Source of the DNA: Kuschelorhynchus macadamiae
Taxonomy: Eukaryota > Arthropoda > Insecta > Coleoptera > Curculionidae
Direction of reading: 5' to 3'
Length of the DNA: 64,000 nucleotides
NCBI GenBank assembly: GCA_030620095.1
Contig: JAUTXW010004699.1
Coordinates: forward strand, 372,001 to 436,000
Under the pieces are notes generated by a model. The model was not told where the DNA came from. It saw nothing but the letters and a program-made list of their open reading frames with translations, and searched no databases. The position numbers and the translations under genes are program-made. Shown in pieces: positions 23,241-39,840 of the stretch (position 1 is its first letter; every line of letters starts with the position of its first letter).

Positions 23241-24876
23241 TCGCGAACCCCTAATCTTGTCTCAAGAGAAAAATAAAATAGATGCCAAAGTAAAAGCTAC
23301 TTACACAACTAAAAATGTATATTGTCTAGCAAGAACCACGATGTGGCTGGCCGACTTATAAAATAAATTGCAAATAATATTTTAAAATATACACTTCACA
23401 TTTCATCACTACATTTAAACAGGTAACATGTAGTGAGTGAAAATTACTAATATAATATATTAACCATCATTAGTCACGACTAATGTAAAGAACTAATAAA
23501 TTCATTTAAAAACAAGTAGTATCATATTATAGTAATTACAATTAATACCTGAAAAATGGCAATATTCAATTGGGAAAAGTTCCGGGGATACGGCCATATC
23601 GAGACGGGCCGGTATTGGGTGATATAAGCTACGATGAACGTTATAGCATGTGGATGTATGCGAACGTACTATGTACCGCGTGAATTAGTAGCTGAAGTCT
23701 AGCATGTGAGATGATGGAATCGGCTTGCCGAGCCACCGTCTATAATAAATATATTAGAATATCTGTGGACGGTGCCCCACGGACTGCTGTTAATGGCGTT
23801 ATTTGTATGTTAGTCAAGCAACAATGATAGGGATACCTACCTATTTTGCTATTACATTTTGGTTTTGTGCGTTTTTTAGGATGTTTGCAAAATTATTTTT
23901 GAAAAATATTTATCTACTTTTTTAAAAAGAGAATTTCCCCTGTAAATTTTCTGGTACGGCCCTGCCGACCCTGCCGCCCCCGAGGGGCCGTCACTGTGAT
24001 AGAGAAAAATGTTTCTTGATTCTTTAATGGTATATTGTTCGGAAAAACACACATTGCACATAAGGTTACAGCTCTGCTACCTAGTCAGCTTCTGACAGCC
24101 GCCGTGCCGTTCTCATTGTTGTCGATCTATACAAAAGTGAACAGATATTTATATTTTCAAGGTATTTTGTTGAATATACCCTGACATACTTGTGTTTTTA
24201 AGGTAAAATTGTTCTATTTTGTTAATTTACTGTTTAACTAATAATTTAATATTTATTTTAACATTGAATGTTTACAAAGTACTTCCGTGCTGTAGTTTAG
24301 TTGAATGTAATTATTCCAATTTTAATTGTGAAATAAATTAAGCATCTGTAGTCATTATGCAATATTTTTGCACTCTACATATTTCAAATGAAATGACTTT
24401 ATTGTAAACAAACATTTAACTTTAACAAGTATACAGGGTCTTTCTAAATATCGTGTACAAACGGAAGGGGTTTATTCTTTGGTTTATTTTATGATTGAAA
24501 TTTCAAACAAAGTTAGGTCCGCAAACGCTGCTTATCTAAAGGGTATTGTAATTTCAATATTTCTTTAGTTTTTCTTTATAGTTCTTACAATTTTTGAGGT
24601 ATTTACCTCAAATTTTTGAATAAGGTTACGCAATAGGAGTCATAAGATTGCACATGTCAAACGGTTGTCAGAATCTACAGGGTGATATTTTTTCAGGGGT
24701 CATGCCCAATTTTCTCCTTCTGAACTTTTTGTGGTGCGCCGCTGATACATTCTAAAAAATAAAATCATTTTTCTACCCTATATAGAAACTTTTCATCCTC
24801 TTGTAATTTTTTTGTATCTCCTACACTTATCGAGAAAAAAAATTAAAACGATTTTCTGTAATTAGCTAGTAGGCTG

Positions 24877-26430
24877 TGGCTTTATTTGGATAATTTTTTG
24901 TAAGATGATTTCTTATATGCCAGGAACATAAAATACACCACTAAATATGAACAAACTAACGATACTTACAACAATCTTTCATGCCAAAACATAATAAATT
25001 GTTAATGCTCAAATTCCATACTTATATTTTGCCAACGCTTAAGAAACATAAACAAGAATGTGTTTAGCGTTGGCAAAATACAAAAATGCCACCAGCTAAC
25101 CTTTTTGCCATATATTTAACGAAGGTCAGAAATGTATACACATTTTGCTTTCTTGTTGTTTGTTGAGGTTCTTTTTAGCGTTCCACGACACTTCTAAATA
25201 TTAAACGAGATAACACATTCCCATTTAATCAAACTAAAATGAATTTAAATGTTCTAATTTTAACTTTAAAATAATGACTTCCGTTCGCGTGTACTCAATT
25301 TACAGTGAAAACTTCAGACAGACGGTGTTTTATCTAAAAAATCCCACAGAAAAAGGAAAAATGCAGAAAGCACTATCCAAGACAATGTCTTAAGTGAAGT
25401 GAATCGATACAAAAGTTTATCCTCTGATTTCTCGGGTGTAAGTAAATCTTTTTGCCGGAAACCTCTCCCTCCATTGAAAATGGAAAATGGAAATCTTACG
25501 ATTGTATGCATATATAGGGCATGTTAGAGGAAAGAATGGCACACAGATGTTTGAGATATTGTCTGTTGGAAATAAAACTTTTAAAATGTTTATTGCTTAT
25601 TAACCACCCTTATGCAGCTATGCTAGAAAATTTATATGTATTTGATAACAGGGAAAAATGTTTCTTGATTCTTTACTAGTACATTGTTTGGAAAAATGCA
25701 CATTGCACATAAGGTTACAGCTCTGCCCCATAGTCAATTTCTGACAGCCACCGTCCTCGCTGTTGTCGATCTATACAAAACGTAAACAAATATTTATATT
25801 TCCAAGTTATTTTGTTGAATTGAATTTACGCTGGCATACTTGTGTTTTGAAGGTTAAATTGTTCTATTGTTTTAATTTGCTGTTTAACTAATAATTTAAT
25901 ATTTACTTTAACATTGAATGTTTACAAGGTACCTCCCTGCTGTAGTATAGTTCTTGCAATTATTCCAATGATATATAGGAAATAAATTCACCCCTTATAG
26001 TCATTATGCAATATGTTTGCACTCTACATATTTCAAATGAAATGAGATAGCTATAAAAATGACTTTATTGTAAACAAACATTTAATTTTAACAAGTATAC
26101 AGGATGTTCCTAAATATCATGTACAAATGGAAGGGGGTGATTATTTGGATTATTTTATGATTCAAATTTCAAGGTTTTGAATCAAAATTTGAGGTATTTA
26201 CCTCAAATTTTGGAATAAGGCTAGCAATAAGAGTTACAAGATTGCACATGTCAAATGGTTGTCAGAATCTACATACTACATCTAAAATTTAAAATTATTT
26301 TTCTATCGTAATTAGAAATTTTTTGTCCTCTTGTAGTTTTTTGGTATCTCCGACCCTTATCGAGAAAAAAAAATATAAAACGATTTTCTATAATTAGCTC
26401 GAAATGGTCTCTAGTAGGCTATGGTTTTCC
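24877..26430. repeat. Tandem duplication copy B, uninterrupted
   Basis: Direct copy of 19858-20561 joined to 23997-24876. The junction at 24877 joins the unit end (ATTAGCTAGTAGGCTGTGGC) to the unit start (a TTTATTTGGA-like sequence), so this is head-to-tail. Copies differ by scattered substitutions and small indels. Short open frames here are incidental. Confidence 0.9.
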
Positions 26431-27569
26431 AAAAATTAAATTACAAAATACTGTTAAATATTTTATTACATCTAAAATGTTCGATTCATTGGGGGTTCTT
26501 TTGCGATCCAGATAAAGAAAACATAACGATAAATTAAAAAAAGACTATCAGAGGTGATAAAAAGAAAATTTTGACCATTTTTTTGTGATGTTATTATTGC
26601 TTCTAAAGTTTAGTATTCGATTTTTTAATTCTCCTTATATATTATTACAACATTATTATTAGTTTTAATTACCTATATTTGAATTGTTAATTCAACGGGT
26701 TTATTGTATTGCTAAATTATGCTATGGAATAAAAAAGTTATCTATCTATTAGTAATATAAGGTTTAATCTGCAAACGCCTTTTCATTTTCTGATATCTAA
26801 ATAAATGCAGAAGTATGATAATGGATACAAAAGTAGACCTCTCTTGATCACGTGACTTTCAGAAAGCTCATGCGCGCCAGTGCCTGCCTTTTACCTTATC
26901 GCGCGGAAAAGATCTGGGACAAAAAAATCTTAGCTAACTAAGATTAATGAGATTTATTTGACATGTTTTGTCATTTCTTATAGTTGTGTTTTCGGGTTTG
27001 ATCATACTTATAAAGCGACGCGATACGATAAAACACAGCTTTCATAAATATCCCACTCACATAATAGCAGGCACAGCCAGAAATTTAGTTTAAATGGAGG
27101 AGGGTCCAAACCAGAAATTAAGTTCTGAGGAGGGTCCAAACACCCAAACCTCAGGAAAATGAGGAAGAAGCATGCCTATATCAATATATTTTTAGAGTTT
27201 CAGCATTTTAGAGCCTGCATGGTAGGTATCACGTGAGCTTCTGATAATAACCCAGGATATAATATAAATTAAACTTAAATAAAAACGGAACAATTTAAAA
27301 AACAATAATTAAAACAGAATTTAACAGAATTAAATTTGGTTAAACTAGAATGAGACGAATTAAACTTAAACACAAAGTGTAAATTTAAAAGAACAATAAA
27401 TAAACCATTTATACTATATTGAACAAAAATATTTCTTAAACAAATGTAACAAAAATAAATTTAGTTAAACCTCAATAATAATATAATAAACACGACAAAA
27501 ATATTAATATCATCACATATGCTTTACAACAAATATTTTTGAATTCTAAAATAAATATCTTTATAAATC
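26431..27569. other. AT-rich DNA, no recognisable gene
   Basis: A short local duplication, GAGGAGGGTCCAAAC at 27101 and again at ~27138, is the only structure noticed. Confidence 0.45.
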
Positions 27570-28186
27570 ACTTTTCCCATTTCTCCAAACATTCTCAATT
27601 AAATTTAAGTTGAGACTTTTCGACGGCCATTGTAATAATCGCAGGTCTGCTGGTGCTAATCCAAACCTTTAACAGAAAATAAATTACTTTATCTAACTGT
27701 ATAAATTTATTTGTCCTCATTCCATGGGGGATACAAAGGCGTCTTCTAGCATTAAGGCTTTTCTCGCCCGAAAAAAAAAACACATTTTCCTACATGTCAT
27801 TCTGATTTACACATTCTCTTCCAAATTCAAACCTTATTTGCTTATTATTTCGGTGAGAAAAATTTTGTTAACGCCATAACGATTTTTAATACCATTTAAA
27901 CATGAAATTCTTCGGCAAGCGGTACAAACTGAACCAGTAAATGCACCTCATCTTTTATTATGACTGTTTCAAATGGATTATTTTCCAGATAATGAATTAA
28001 TCTTGCATCTTGATCTGCTTTTGACATTTTGGGACGTTCTGAACCTGAATATCTTATTATATTTCCATACTCATGGAATTTCTATTTACCTTATAAGACA
28101 GAATTTTTGCAATTTCGCAGTTCATTTGTAATATTTCTTGTATCGATTCCCTCTCTGACGTATAGTTCTATACTTAAGGCAGGCAT
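27570..28186 (-). pseudogene. Second Tc1-like transposase pseudogene, heavily decayed
   Basis: On the minus strand, MPALSIELYVREGIDTRNIT at 28186 is a Tc1-type N-terminal helix-turn-helix start. It is followed after a stop by SGSERPKMSKADQDARLIHY (the linker between the two DNA-binding halves), a VFFFSGEKS stretch where FSDEK is expected (first catalytic Asp replaced by Gly) and, in another frame, QWPSKSLNLNLIENVW (third catalytic Glu retained). The region with the second Asp is deleted. The whole is ~620 bp against ~1 kb for an intact gene. No terminal inverted repeats were found. Confidence 0.75.
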
Positions 28187-28189
28187 TTT

Positions 28190-29036
28190 TGAAACTCAAA
28201 ATTATATGTCAATTTAACAACTGCTGCCAAATTTGTGTTTGACGTTAGATAACTTATGACAGTCCAGGTGACATAATTATAAATGTTTTCTCCTACTTTC
28301 TTTTTGGCCGTAATGATACTTGGAATAATTGCCGCCAACATGCTAGACAGAATTAGTTTTGTAAACCGACTGGACACACAACCCTATATACGCAAATTTT
28401 TGGACGCAATACAAGATTCAATATTTTTGACAAGAATTAAGATTCTAAGTTGCGGTTTTCGGCATTGTCGAGCACTAGGTCTAAATTTTTTATAATATAT
28501 GTCGTAACTGTAGAGCCTACAACAAATCTTTTATGTATATGATACGGTCAAATTCTCAACATTTTTTTAAACGTTAACTGTTATGAAACGAGAAATTTTA
28601 ATTTATTTTCCTAGCCAAGATAATTTACGTAAATTACCAAAAAAAATGAGATTTTCTAAAATTTCTTTTTGATCTTAATATATAGGGCATTTTAAACAAA
28701 TGAAGGAATCTTCTAAACATGTTCTTTTTCCAGCGTTTTTTGAATTATTATTATTTCTTGCCTCAGTTATAATCAAGGTTAACGTTTTGACATTACTATT
28801 GTACACAGAGGGTTTTCAAAAGTTGAGCGCCGTCATCATTATATCAAAAAAAATCTGTTTTCCTGATTTTTTATTTTAAACTAACATTCGTGTTACGTCA
28901 AAACATTAGAATCATTTAATTTTTATATAAATTTAAGTAATAATAGATATTTTTGTCGAAACGGTTTTTAACATTTAAAATTCTATTCATTTTTAAACTC
29001 TAAAATGATTGTTTACTTTCCTCGTAAAAGAGAAGT
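28190..29036. other. AT-rich DNA, no recognisable gene
   Basis: A 70-codon plus-strand open frame (28283-28495) shows no domain and no splice context. Confidence 0.45.
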
Positions 29037-30113
29037 ATTGTAATCGTAAAAAATCACCCTCCAAGATTTTTTCAGATCTTTACGGTACAGGGTCCCTAGG
29101 TGCCAAAAAATATGATTTCAAATATGGCGAAACAAAAATAGCGACCTAGTGAAATGTTAAAAAAATTATTATTAAAAAAACTACTTATCCCAAATTTTGC
29201 ACAAAAATGAAGTATCATTTTGGAATCAACATGGTAAAATTTTCGTACGAATGCAAGATGGCGGAACAAATTGGCGGCTTAATAAATTATTTTAATAAAT
29301 CGGTCTGGAAAACTACTTTTATTCCAAAAAAAAAAACTGGTAAAATAGTGGCACGAATCCAAGATGGCGGAACAAAATAGCGGCTTAATAAAGGATTCAA
29401 AAATTCAGCCTGAAAAATCCTCTTAATGAATACATTTCAAATTCTGTGCCATAACTAATTATGTTACAGGGATTAACTAGTAAATTTGTGGTATTTCAAG
29501 ATGGCGGAACAAAATGGCGGCCAAATAAAGTTTTTATAATCGTGAAAAAGATCACCCACTCAGGTTTTACATATCTTCACGTTTTAGCGCCCCCAGACGC
29601 CAAAAAATTTATTTAATCAATGCCGTGGGTCCGTCTGTTGGTCTGCCTGTCAGTTTGCGGTATAGCTTAAAAAGTGCTTATCAAATTGATTTCAAATTTT
29701 GGTCAAAATTAAGGATTATATGGGGATGATCTGGTAATATTTTGGTAAAAATCCAGTATAAGATGGCCGCTTAGTAAACCTTAAAAAAAATTTACTAAAA
29801 AAAACTAATTATCGAATTTACCTCAAATTTTGCACAAAAATCAAGTGTTACATAGGAATGGACTGGTAACATTTTGGTATGAATCCAAGATAGCAAAATA
29901 AAATGGCGAAGTAATAAAATATTTAAAAAATCAGCATAAAAAACTACTTATTAAATTAGTTTCAAATTTTGTGCAAGCATTAAGTTGATGTAGAGATAAA
30001 CTGGTAAAACTGTGTTACGAATTTAAAATGGTTGAGTCACGCTTCACTATTCATAATGAAAGAGAAAATCATAACGAGGAAAGTTCCGTGTAAAGAAAAT
30101 TTACCGATTTTTG
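29037..30113 (+). repeat. AAGATGGCGG repeat family, block 1
   Basis: Composite dispersed repeat built from degenerate ~130-150 bp monomers. Each runs roughly AAGATGGCGGAACAAAATGG, an A/T-rich linker with AAAAACTACTTAT, CAAATTTTGCACAAAAAT and CTGGTAAAATTTTGGTACGA, then a new AAGATGGCGG. About six monomers are visible. Two partial copies may be joined, since the GTAATCGTAAAAAATCACCC start motif recurs near 29538. The block ends with GGAAAGTTCCGTGTAAAGAA next to ACCGATTTTT, the same end (inverted) as blocks 2-4. No coding content. Confidence 0.85.
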
Positions 30114-31615
30114 ATATATACACAGCCTTTCTTCATAATTCGCCATTTCCAATTTGGCTTAATTTTGAGAGGTAATTGTTAAATATAAAGTTGCCAGACC
30201 TACTACATGATTTATAGAAAATCAGTATTCATAAGTACCAGGATATCAAAATGTGTAGCAGATTCCACATAGATTTTTTAGATGGAATATCTTATATATT
30301 ACATGCCCATTAAATTAGTATCTCATTTAGATAATAATTAAAATAGGGGTTACTCCAATAAAAAGCATTTTTTATCACAGTTCTATTACTAAAGATTAAA
30401 TTGATTTTTAAAAATTGTTGTTTAAAATAATATAATATATAAAAAAAAGAGGGGTTTTCAGTTTATGATGGATAACCCTATTCTGCTGAATCAAAAATGA
30501 ATAAACCCTTTTTATTAAAGACCATAGAGAATAAATATATGTGCAAAAATATAAAACCGAATTAGGCATGTTCAAAGAAGATGAATTACAAAATTATTTT
30601 TAAAAAATAATATTACTACCAAAGACCACAAAAACAGGTAAAATTGACCAAGAAGCTATGTGAGTGATATTTCATGCACAAATACCTTCCAAAAGTGCCC
30701 TTCTTGATATTCAAATGTACGATTTCCGAATTTAAATTTATTTGCTAAGACGGGATTCAAGATACCGCCGTACTCCACAAAGTGTCACGGAGCTGTCCGA
30801 ATTTATATAATGATAGTTTACCCTATAAATTCTGAATAAAGAAAAATATATTTTCATTTGATGGCTTTGAACACAACGTACCGACGGATAACTTTAATTC
30901 TAAAGAGACGTCCGTTATTTTCAAACCGCAGTCAAAAGTTTCTGAATTAAAAACAACCCCAGGGTTTATTCCCGGATATTTCGGGCCCTGTGTGAGTAAA
31001 TCTCTCTGCCGGAAGCTCTTTCCTAGGATTGTATGGGGCAGATAGAATCCACAGAATTAAAAGAAGGATAATAAAGGACCGTTTTAGCAACTCTTGTGTC
31101 TGACGTGAATAGAAATAAATGACACATATCACCGTTGTGAGTTCTATGGAAGTATGTAAGGAACAAAAGATAGGCCAAAAAGAAGTATAAATAAAAACGA
31201 TCGATTTTACTATTTAATTAAAAAATACGGGGTAGTTTGTTGTACCTAATTTATTTATCACCGTTTTTAATTATGTATGCGTTTATTTGCTCAGATTGTT
31301 CATGAATGGAGAATTTTATTAACATTGTTAATGTCAGTAGAAATTCCTATATATCAAAACAGTTCTGTAAAATGTAAGTTACAAAATACAACTATTTTAG
31401 GTAGTTACCTGAAGAGTATACCCAGGCAAATATTGAACGAAGGTATTGCTTGCTACTACAGGGTATATACTACTTTCTCTGCAAGAGTTTTTTAGAAAAA
31501 TATAAAACTTGAAACTAGAAATGGAATGAAGGATCAACTCAGGGTAGTATATATGACGAGAAGAAATACAACTAAACCAAACTCTAATTAATAGAATAAA
31601 TAGCGAAGTATTAAG
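30114..31615. other. AT-rich DNA, no recognisable gene
   Basis: Near 30980-31030 a short stretch resembles part of the 19858/24877 duplicated unit. Otherwise nothing. Confidence 0.45.
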
Positions 31616-31619
31616 AAGT

Positions 31620-33640
31620 TAAAGAAAGATTTAAAGCAGAAAAAGGTAAGCTTGTAATCACATACCTGGATATGCAGAAATCATATAAAAATATATCCTT
31701 TTTAGATTCGGCCACACACACGGAAATAACTACAATTTACCAGGAGCCCCCGAAAGCAAAATATCAGATCTTGCAGACTAAATAGGAATGATGTTACCAC
31801 TATAAGGAGAGGACAAACGTACACAAATAATTCCAGTGTTAGACGGGACCGACCAGAGAACCTATGGTTAGAAGAGATTAAAGGATTTAAAAAAGCTCAA
31901 TAACTCAAGCAGACTAGAAGGCCGCTATGTCATGGATTGGATTAGTCAGAAGAAGCTTACAGCTGAACAACCGTCGAAACAAATGATTGAGGTAACATTC
32001 GAATTAGATGAAGATAAAGGGTTATGCGGATGAAAGATAAAGAAAATAGGGGAGGAATAGGACATTTGATATACACATTAAAAAGAAACGCCGAGGTAAA
32101 TCGGTAAAGAAATGTGATGAAAAGCCTGCGAAATTGAACGGGGTTAAGGAAAAGTTATAAGCTGAAAAAACCAGAAAAAACATTTCCATTATAGTCACGA
32201 ACGGATTTTTTTTATTAACCAGTGATTTTGGTTTTAATAGAAAAGAAGGGTAAGATTGATAAATATAGTGAAGCACGCCTCCACAACAAGGGTGTAGGGG
32301 TAAATGATGCCCTGATGATAAAAAAGATATTATATTAGAAACCAAAAATAGAATCGAAGGATCTAAAAAAAAAGTCAAAACAAACTTACCAATCCAAAAG
32401 TAGAAAACAAAATAAGTAGAGAGATAAAACAAATTAGATATTTAAACGCAACAATTAGAAAGAAGAGTTTTTCTTAATAGCGAACTAGACAAATACTAGA
32501 AGGGTCCAAGTTTTAGGACGCATTTTAGTGGACAAGGCGATCGCGGAAAAGTGACCACAAATTAAAAAGACTATATTAGGATGGATCAGATGTGGCATAT
32601 CTAAAAACTACGTTTGTCCAAACGCTACAAATGCTGTAACTGTAACTTAGAAATGCCATGAATCTAATAGAACAAGCTAGTGTTTAAAATATGGTCCAGA
32701 GAGCACAAAATCGATAAATACACAAATTAATCGTCAAGTCTAATTTGTGGTGTCAAATATCACAGACTTGGATCTTTTAACTGAGCAGGCTATATACGGT
32801 AGTTAATATGTATATGACAGAAATAAATAGAGAAGCAAATAAAGAATACATTAGCTAATAAATCTAACATAGTACTGACGTAGAGAAAAAAACGCATATA
32901 GCGGATTATGGACAGGATGTGGCAGTATATTTAGTAAAGAAAGTCAAGACCCCAAAGATAGATCTCATTCAAGGATACATCATAGTCAGATTGAAAATGT
33001 AAATCTCGATATATTTTACATTTCACCTAACGTAAGTCTTAAGGAGTTCGTAAAATACGTCAACTGGCTAGGCGAAATAGTTGCACCCCCCCTCATGGAC
33101 ATTTCGAATATATTAAACATATACTTTATGGTGGAAGGCCAGCTAAGTTTTGTGTTTGAGAGTTGTTAAAAAAGCTGGCTGGGTAAACTTATATTAGATA
33201 CGTTTTTTGTTTATATCCTCTGCCTAACAAATTTTCTTCTATGTTATAATTTTACCAACAACGCCTAAATGGTATTAATTTGTGTTTGACCAGTTTTTAT
33301 TTGTATTCCTAAGTCACTCATCTTGATTAGAAGCACTATATTCTAGAAACGGCCTATCTATGCTAGCACTTGCATTCACTCAATTGAACACTACAATTTA
33401 CACTTTTTTAGTTCCCTTCTAAATAATATTTCTTAGCTAAGTCAGTGAATACATCGACAGTATGATTAACGAGATTGGGATGGAAAATAAAGACACTATA
33501 GCACTAAGAACTTGCAACTCAAAATCGGTTGAATGGGGTTTCTCAGTGCCTGCTAGAAAAAAACTTTTTGAGTGGGTAGCTCAAATGGACATGATGCTCC
33601 GTAATACAAAGGAAACCAGAGAACCATGTCTATAGTTTTA
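31620..33640 (+). pseudogene. Decayed R1/I-like LINE (ORF1 gag to ORF2 endonuclease)
   Basis: Short peptides in plus-strand frames appear in retrotransposon order. First comes a gag-like segment (ITYLDMQKSYKN near 31655; SRLEGRYVMDWISQKKLTAE near 31910). Next is a CCHC-knuckle remnant (ILGWIRCGI then KRYKCCNCN in a shifted frame, near 32575-32660). Then an APE-type endonuclease strand SPNVSLKEFVKYVNWLGE (near 33025) appears and, after ~430 bp of unrelated DNA, KKLFEWVAQMDMMLRNT (near 33565). These resemble R1/I-clade ORF1 and the N-terminal endonuclease of ORF2. No reverse transcriptase is present. The copy is very old, and the clade call rests on few motifs. Confidence 0.55.
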
Positions 33641-37831
<4,191 letters not shown>

Positions 37832-38060
37832 CTTTACAGCTATAGCTGCTTAATGAGGTGGTTCTAGTGGGTAGCGAAGCTAGTCTGCCCCTACAGTGAG
37901 GACACGAGTCTCCACTATTTTGTTCCGTCCTGGCCCAACGCGCCGCCACTGGTGGTGGCAATGGCGGAGGGGGAGGAGACGGACTGGCAGATGGACTAGA
38001 CCAGCTGGGCTGCTCTACCATGTGGCACTGGCTGCCACTTCCGGTCATCTTTAACGGCAT
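37832..38060 (-). CDS. Internal coding exon of an unidentified host gene (Pro-rich, CPHC motif)
   Basis: This is the only convincing non-mobile coding sequence. On the minus strand a good acceptor (pyrimidine-rich tract ending ATTGTTGCAG) precedes ATGCCGTTAAAG at 38060, and the exon ends at 37832 with a strong donor, AAAG|GTAAGC. The 229-nt exon is open in only one frame (76 codons plus one base) and much more GC-rich than its surroundings. The peptide begins MPLKMTGSGSQCHMVEQPSW, runs into a Ser/Pro region with a PPPPPLPPP run, then EQNSGDSCPHCRGRLASLPT and a Ser-rich end. There is no membrane segment. The Met may be an internal residue, because an acceptor lies directly before it. Low-complexity proline and a CxxC pair suggest a cytoplasmic or scaffold region, but I do not recognise the protein. 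Neighbouring exons must lie outside the window or in unrecognised stretches. Confidence 0.72.
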
Positions 38061-38713
38061 CTGCAACAATGATAAAAATAAAAGTTATTTATTCCGTTGT
38101 AAAAAATAGTGCTGAAATAGTAATGATCTACCAATAACAAATAATATAACGATATTTAATATGCGAGAAAGAAATATTTCAAGGAAATCTAAACAACTGT
38201 AACAGCTTTTAGCCCAATCAATGGAGACAAAAACCTCTTTTTCGAGAATATGTCAATTTTAGTGCAAGTTACATGAAAAATAGTACCTAGATTATAAAAT
38301 TCTCTTCATATTTTGTATAAAACTTTATGTATTTCTTTTCTCAACCAATTAGTTTCTGAGATACAAGGGAATAAAATAAAGTATTTTCTCTAATTTGTCA
38401 AATTAGTTCCTTTGTTCCTTCAGATTTTAGTTAGTATATTTTTCGGTTATTACCTATCTGCACAACACCATGGAGGTTGAGTAAATAAAGCTTTATTGAC
38501 AGCTTTAACTTAATTTTACTTGCCTGGATCTGTCGGTGTGTCTGGATAAAATCTTGATCTATCGATTCGATACTTTATGGGTATATGAAGATCTGAATAT
38601 TATACAATTTGATCCCTCTTACTTTGTCTGGCATCTTGCTCATATCGTTTTTGAACTACTTGCACTTAACTTATTGCTATGAAATTTTTTACACATCTTA
38701 AGTTCTATAATAT
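38061..38713. other. AT-rich, probable intron
   Basis: Follows the acceptor of the minus-strand exon; no other exon recognised. Confidence 0.45.
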
Positions 38714-39840
38714 TAAAAAAAATTGGTAAATTTCCTTTAGCCGGAACTTCCGTAGTAATACAAATAAATACACAATCTTTCCAAATATTTTTATTAGGCG
38801 CCATATTGTTCCACCATATTGGATTCGTAGCAATATTTTACCAGTTTCTATCTACGACACACTTGACTTTTGGACATAATTTAATATAAATTGAATAAGT
38901 CTCCAAACACAGTTTTACTAGTTTATATAGATCTATATCACACTTAATACTTGCACAAAATTTTGAAATAACTAATAAACAGATTTGTCAGGCTAATTTT
39001 TTTATAAGGCCGCCATTTTTGATTCATACCAAAATGTTACCAGTTGATTTCTATATAACAATTGACTTTTGAAGTAATTTGGATAATTAGTTATAATTTT
39101 TTTTTACCGAAATCTTACCAGGGGTCCCCATAAAACCTTTACCCAAAATTGAAGTCAATCGGGTAAGTACTTTTTAGATTTGCTCCAATTTAATAGACGG
39201 ACAGACCGACGGACAAACAGATCGACGAAATTGAGAAAACATGTTTATGGGAATCTAAAAACGCTAAAACTTAAAACTATGTAATCTTATTCAGCCCTCT
39301 TGCATTCGTACCACAATTTTACCAGTTCATCTCTATATAAGTAGTTTTTTCATGTTAATTTTTTTAAATATTGTATTAGGCCTCCATCTTGGATTCGCAC
39401 CAAAATTTTACCAGTTGATTCCTACGTAATACTTGATTTTTATGCAAAATTTCAAGTAAATTGGGTAAGTAGTTTCTTTAGTAATATTTCTTTACCATTT
39501 CACCAGGCTGCCATTTTGTTTCTTCATCTTGGATTCGTACCAAAATTTTACCAGATGATTTTTACGTAACACTTGAATATTACGAAAAAAATCAGATAAA
39601 TTGGATAAGTAGTTTCTAAGTAATAATTTTTATAACATTTCGCTAGGCCGACATTTTGTTCCGGCATATTGGATTTTTACCAAAATGTAACCATTTCATG
39701 CCCTTATGACTCTTGATTTTTTACCAAAATTTGAAGTCAATCGGGTAAGATAAGACAGACAGACCGACCTAATTGAGAAAACACGTTTTTCGCCATCTAG
39801 GGGACTTAAAACGTGAAGATCTGAGGGAAGTAATAACTTG
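38714..39840 (-). repeat. AAGATGGCGG repeat family, block 2
   Basis: Minus-strand copy of the family at 29037-30113. It begins with TTTCCTTTAGCCGGAACTTCC and contains CCGCCATTTT, GGCGCCATATTGTTCCACC, TCCATCTTGGATTCGCACC and related pieces. Two copies may be joined, since end-like sequence (AAAACGCTAAAACTTAAAAC) recurs near 39258. Short GACGGACAGACCGACGGAC-type patches occur at 39194 and 39751. Confidence 0.85.

Larger units (their letters stand above)
21266..23253 (-). mobile_element. hAT transposon, 1,988 bp, nested, perfect target duplication
   Basis: A 13-bp perfect terminal inverted repeat TAGGGGTTCGCGA is present at 21266-21278 and, inverted, at 23241-23253. An exact 8-bp target duplication ATCTTGTC flanks it (21258-21265 and 23254-23261). 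This is diagnostic of hAT transposition and shows the insertion is younger than the surrounding element. A transposase remnant lies on the minus strand. Subterminal regions on both sides are packed with GAGACC hexamers. Confidence 0.96.
20562..23996. mobile_element. hAT-like insertion, 3,435 bp including nested element
   Basis: The ends CAGTGACGGC (20562-20571) and GCCGTCACTG (23987-23996) are inverted. The flanks TAACAGAG (20554-20561) and TGATAGAG (23997-24004) agree at 6 of 8 bases, as expected for an aged 8-bp hAT target duplication. The uninterrupted copy B reads GATAACAGGGAAAAATG at this point, giving a natural empty site. Without the nested element it is ~1.44 kb with no recognisable transposase, so it is probably non-autonomous. 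The last ~60 bp are strikingly GC-rich. Confidence 0.87.
19858..24876. repeat. Tandem duplication copy A, split by a nested hAT insertion
   Basis: Copy A occupies 19858-20561 and resumes at 23997-24876. Its two halves match 24877-26430 (copy B) in the same order and orientation. Near-identical blocks include CGAGATAACACATTCCCAT, AATGACTTCCGTTCGCGTGT, TTTATCCTCTGATTTCTCGG and, after the insertion, AAAAATGTTTCTTGATTCTT and CATTGCACATAAGGTTACAG. No protein-coding content is recognised in the unit. A shorter relative of one block (AGTAAATCTCTCTGCCGGAA) occurs near 30989. Confidence 0.9.

Noticed and set aside
28283..28495. Plus-strand open frame with a hydrophobic N-terminus
   Set aside because: Looks like a signal peptide at first, but no splice or regulatory context and no conserved feature; more likely chance.
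29037..30113. CRISPR-like array
   Set aside because: Monomers are ~140 bp and degenerate, with no short identical repeat/spacer pattern, and the DNA is clearly eukaryotic.
32022..32432. 136-codon minus-strand open frame rich in Phe and Leu
   Set aside because: It lies antisense to the decayed LINE at 31620-33640, and its hydrophobic composition is what the reverse complement of A-rich sequence gives. No splice sites or domain.
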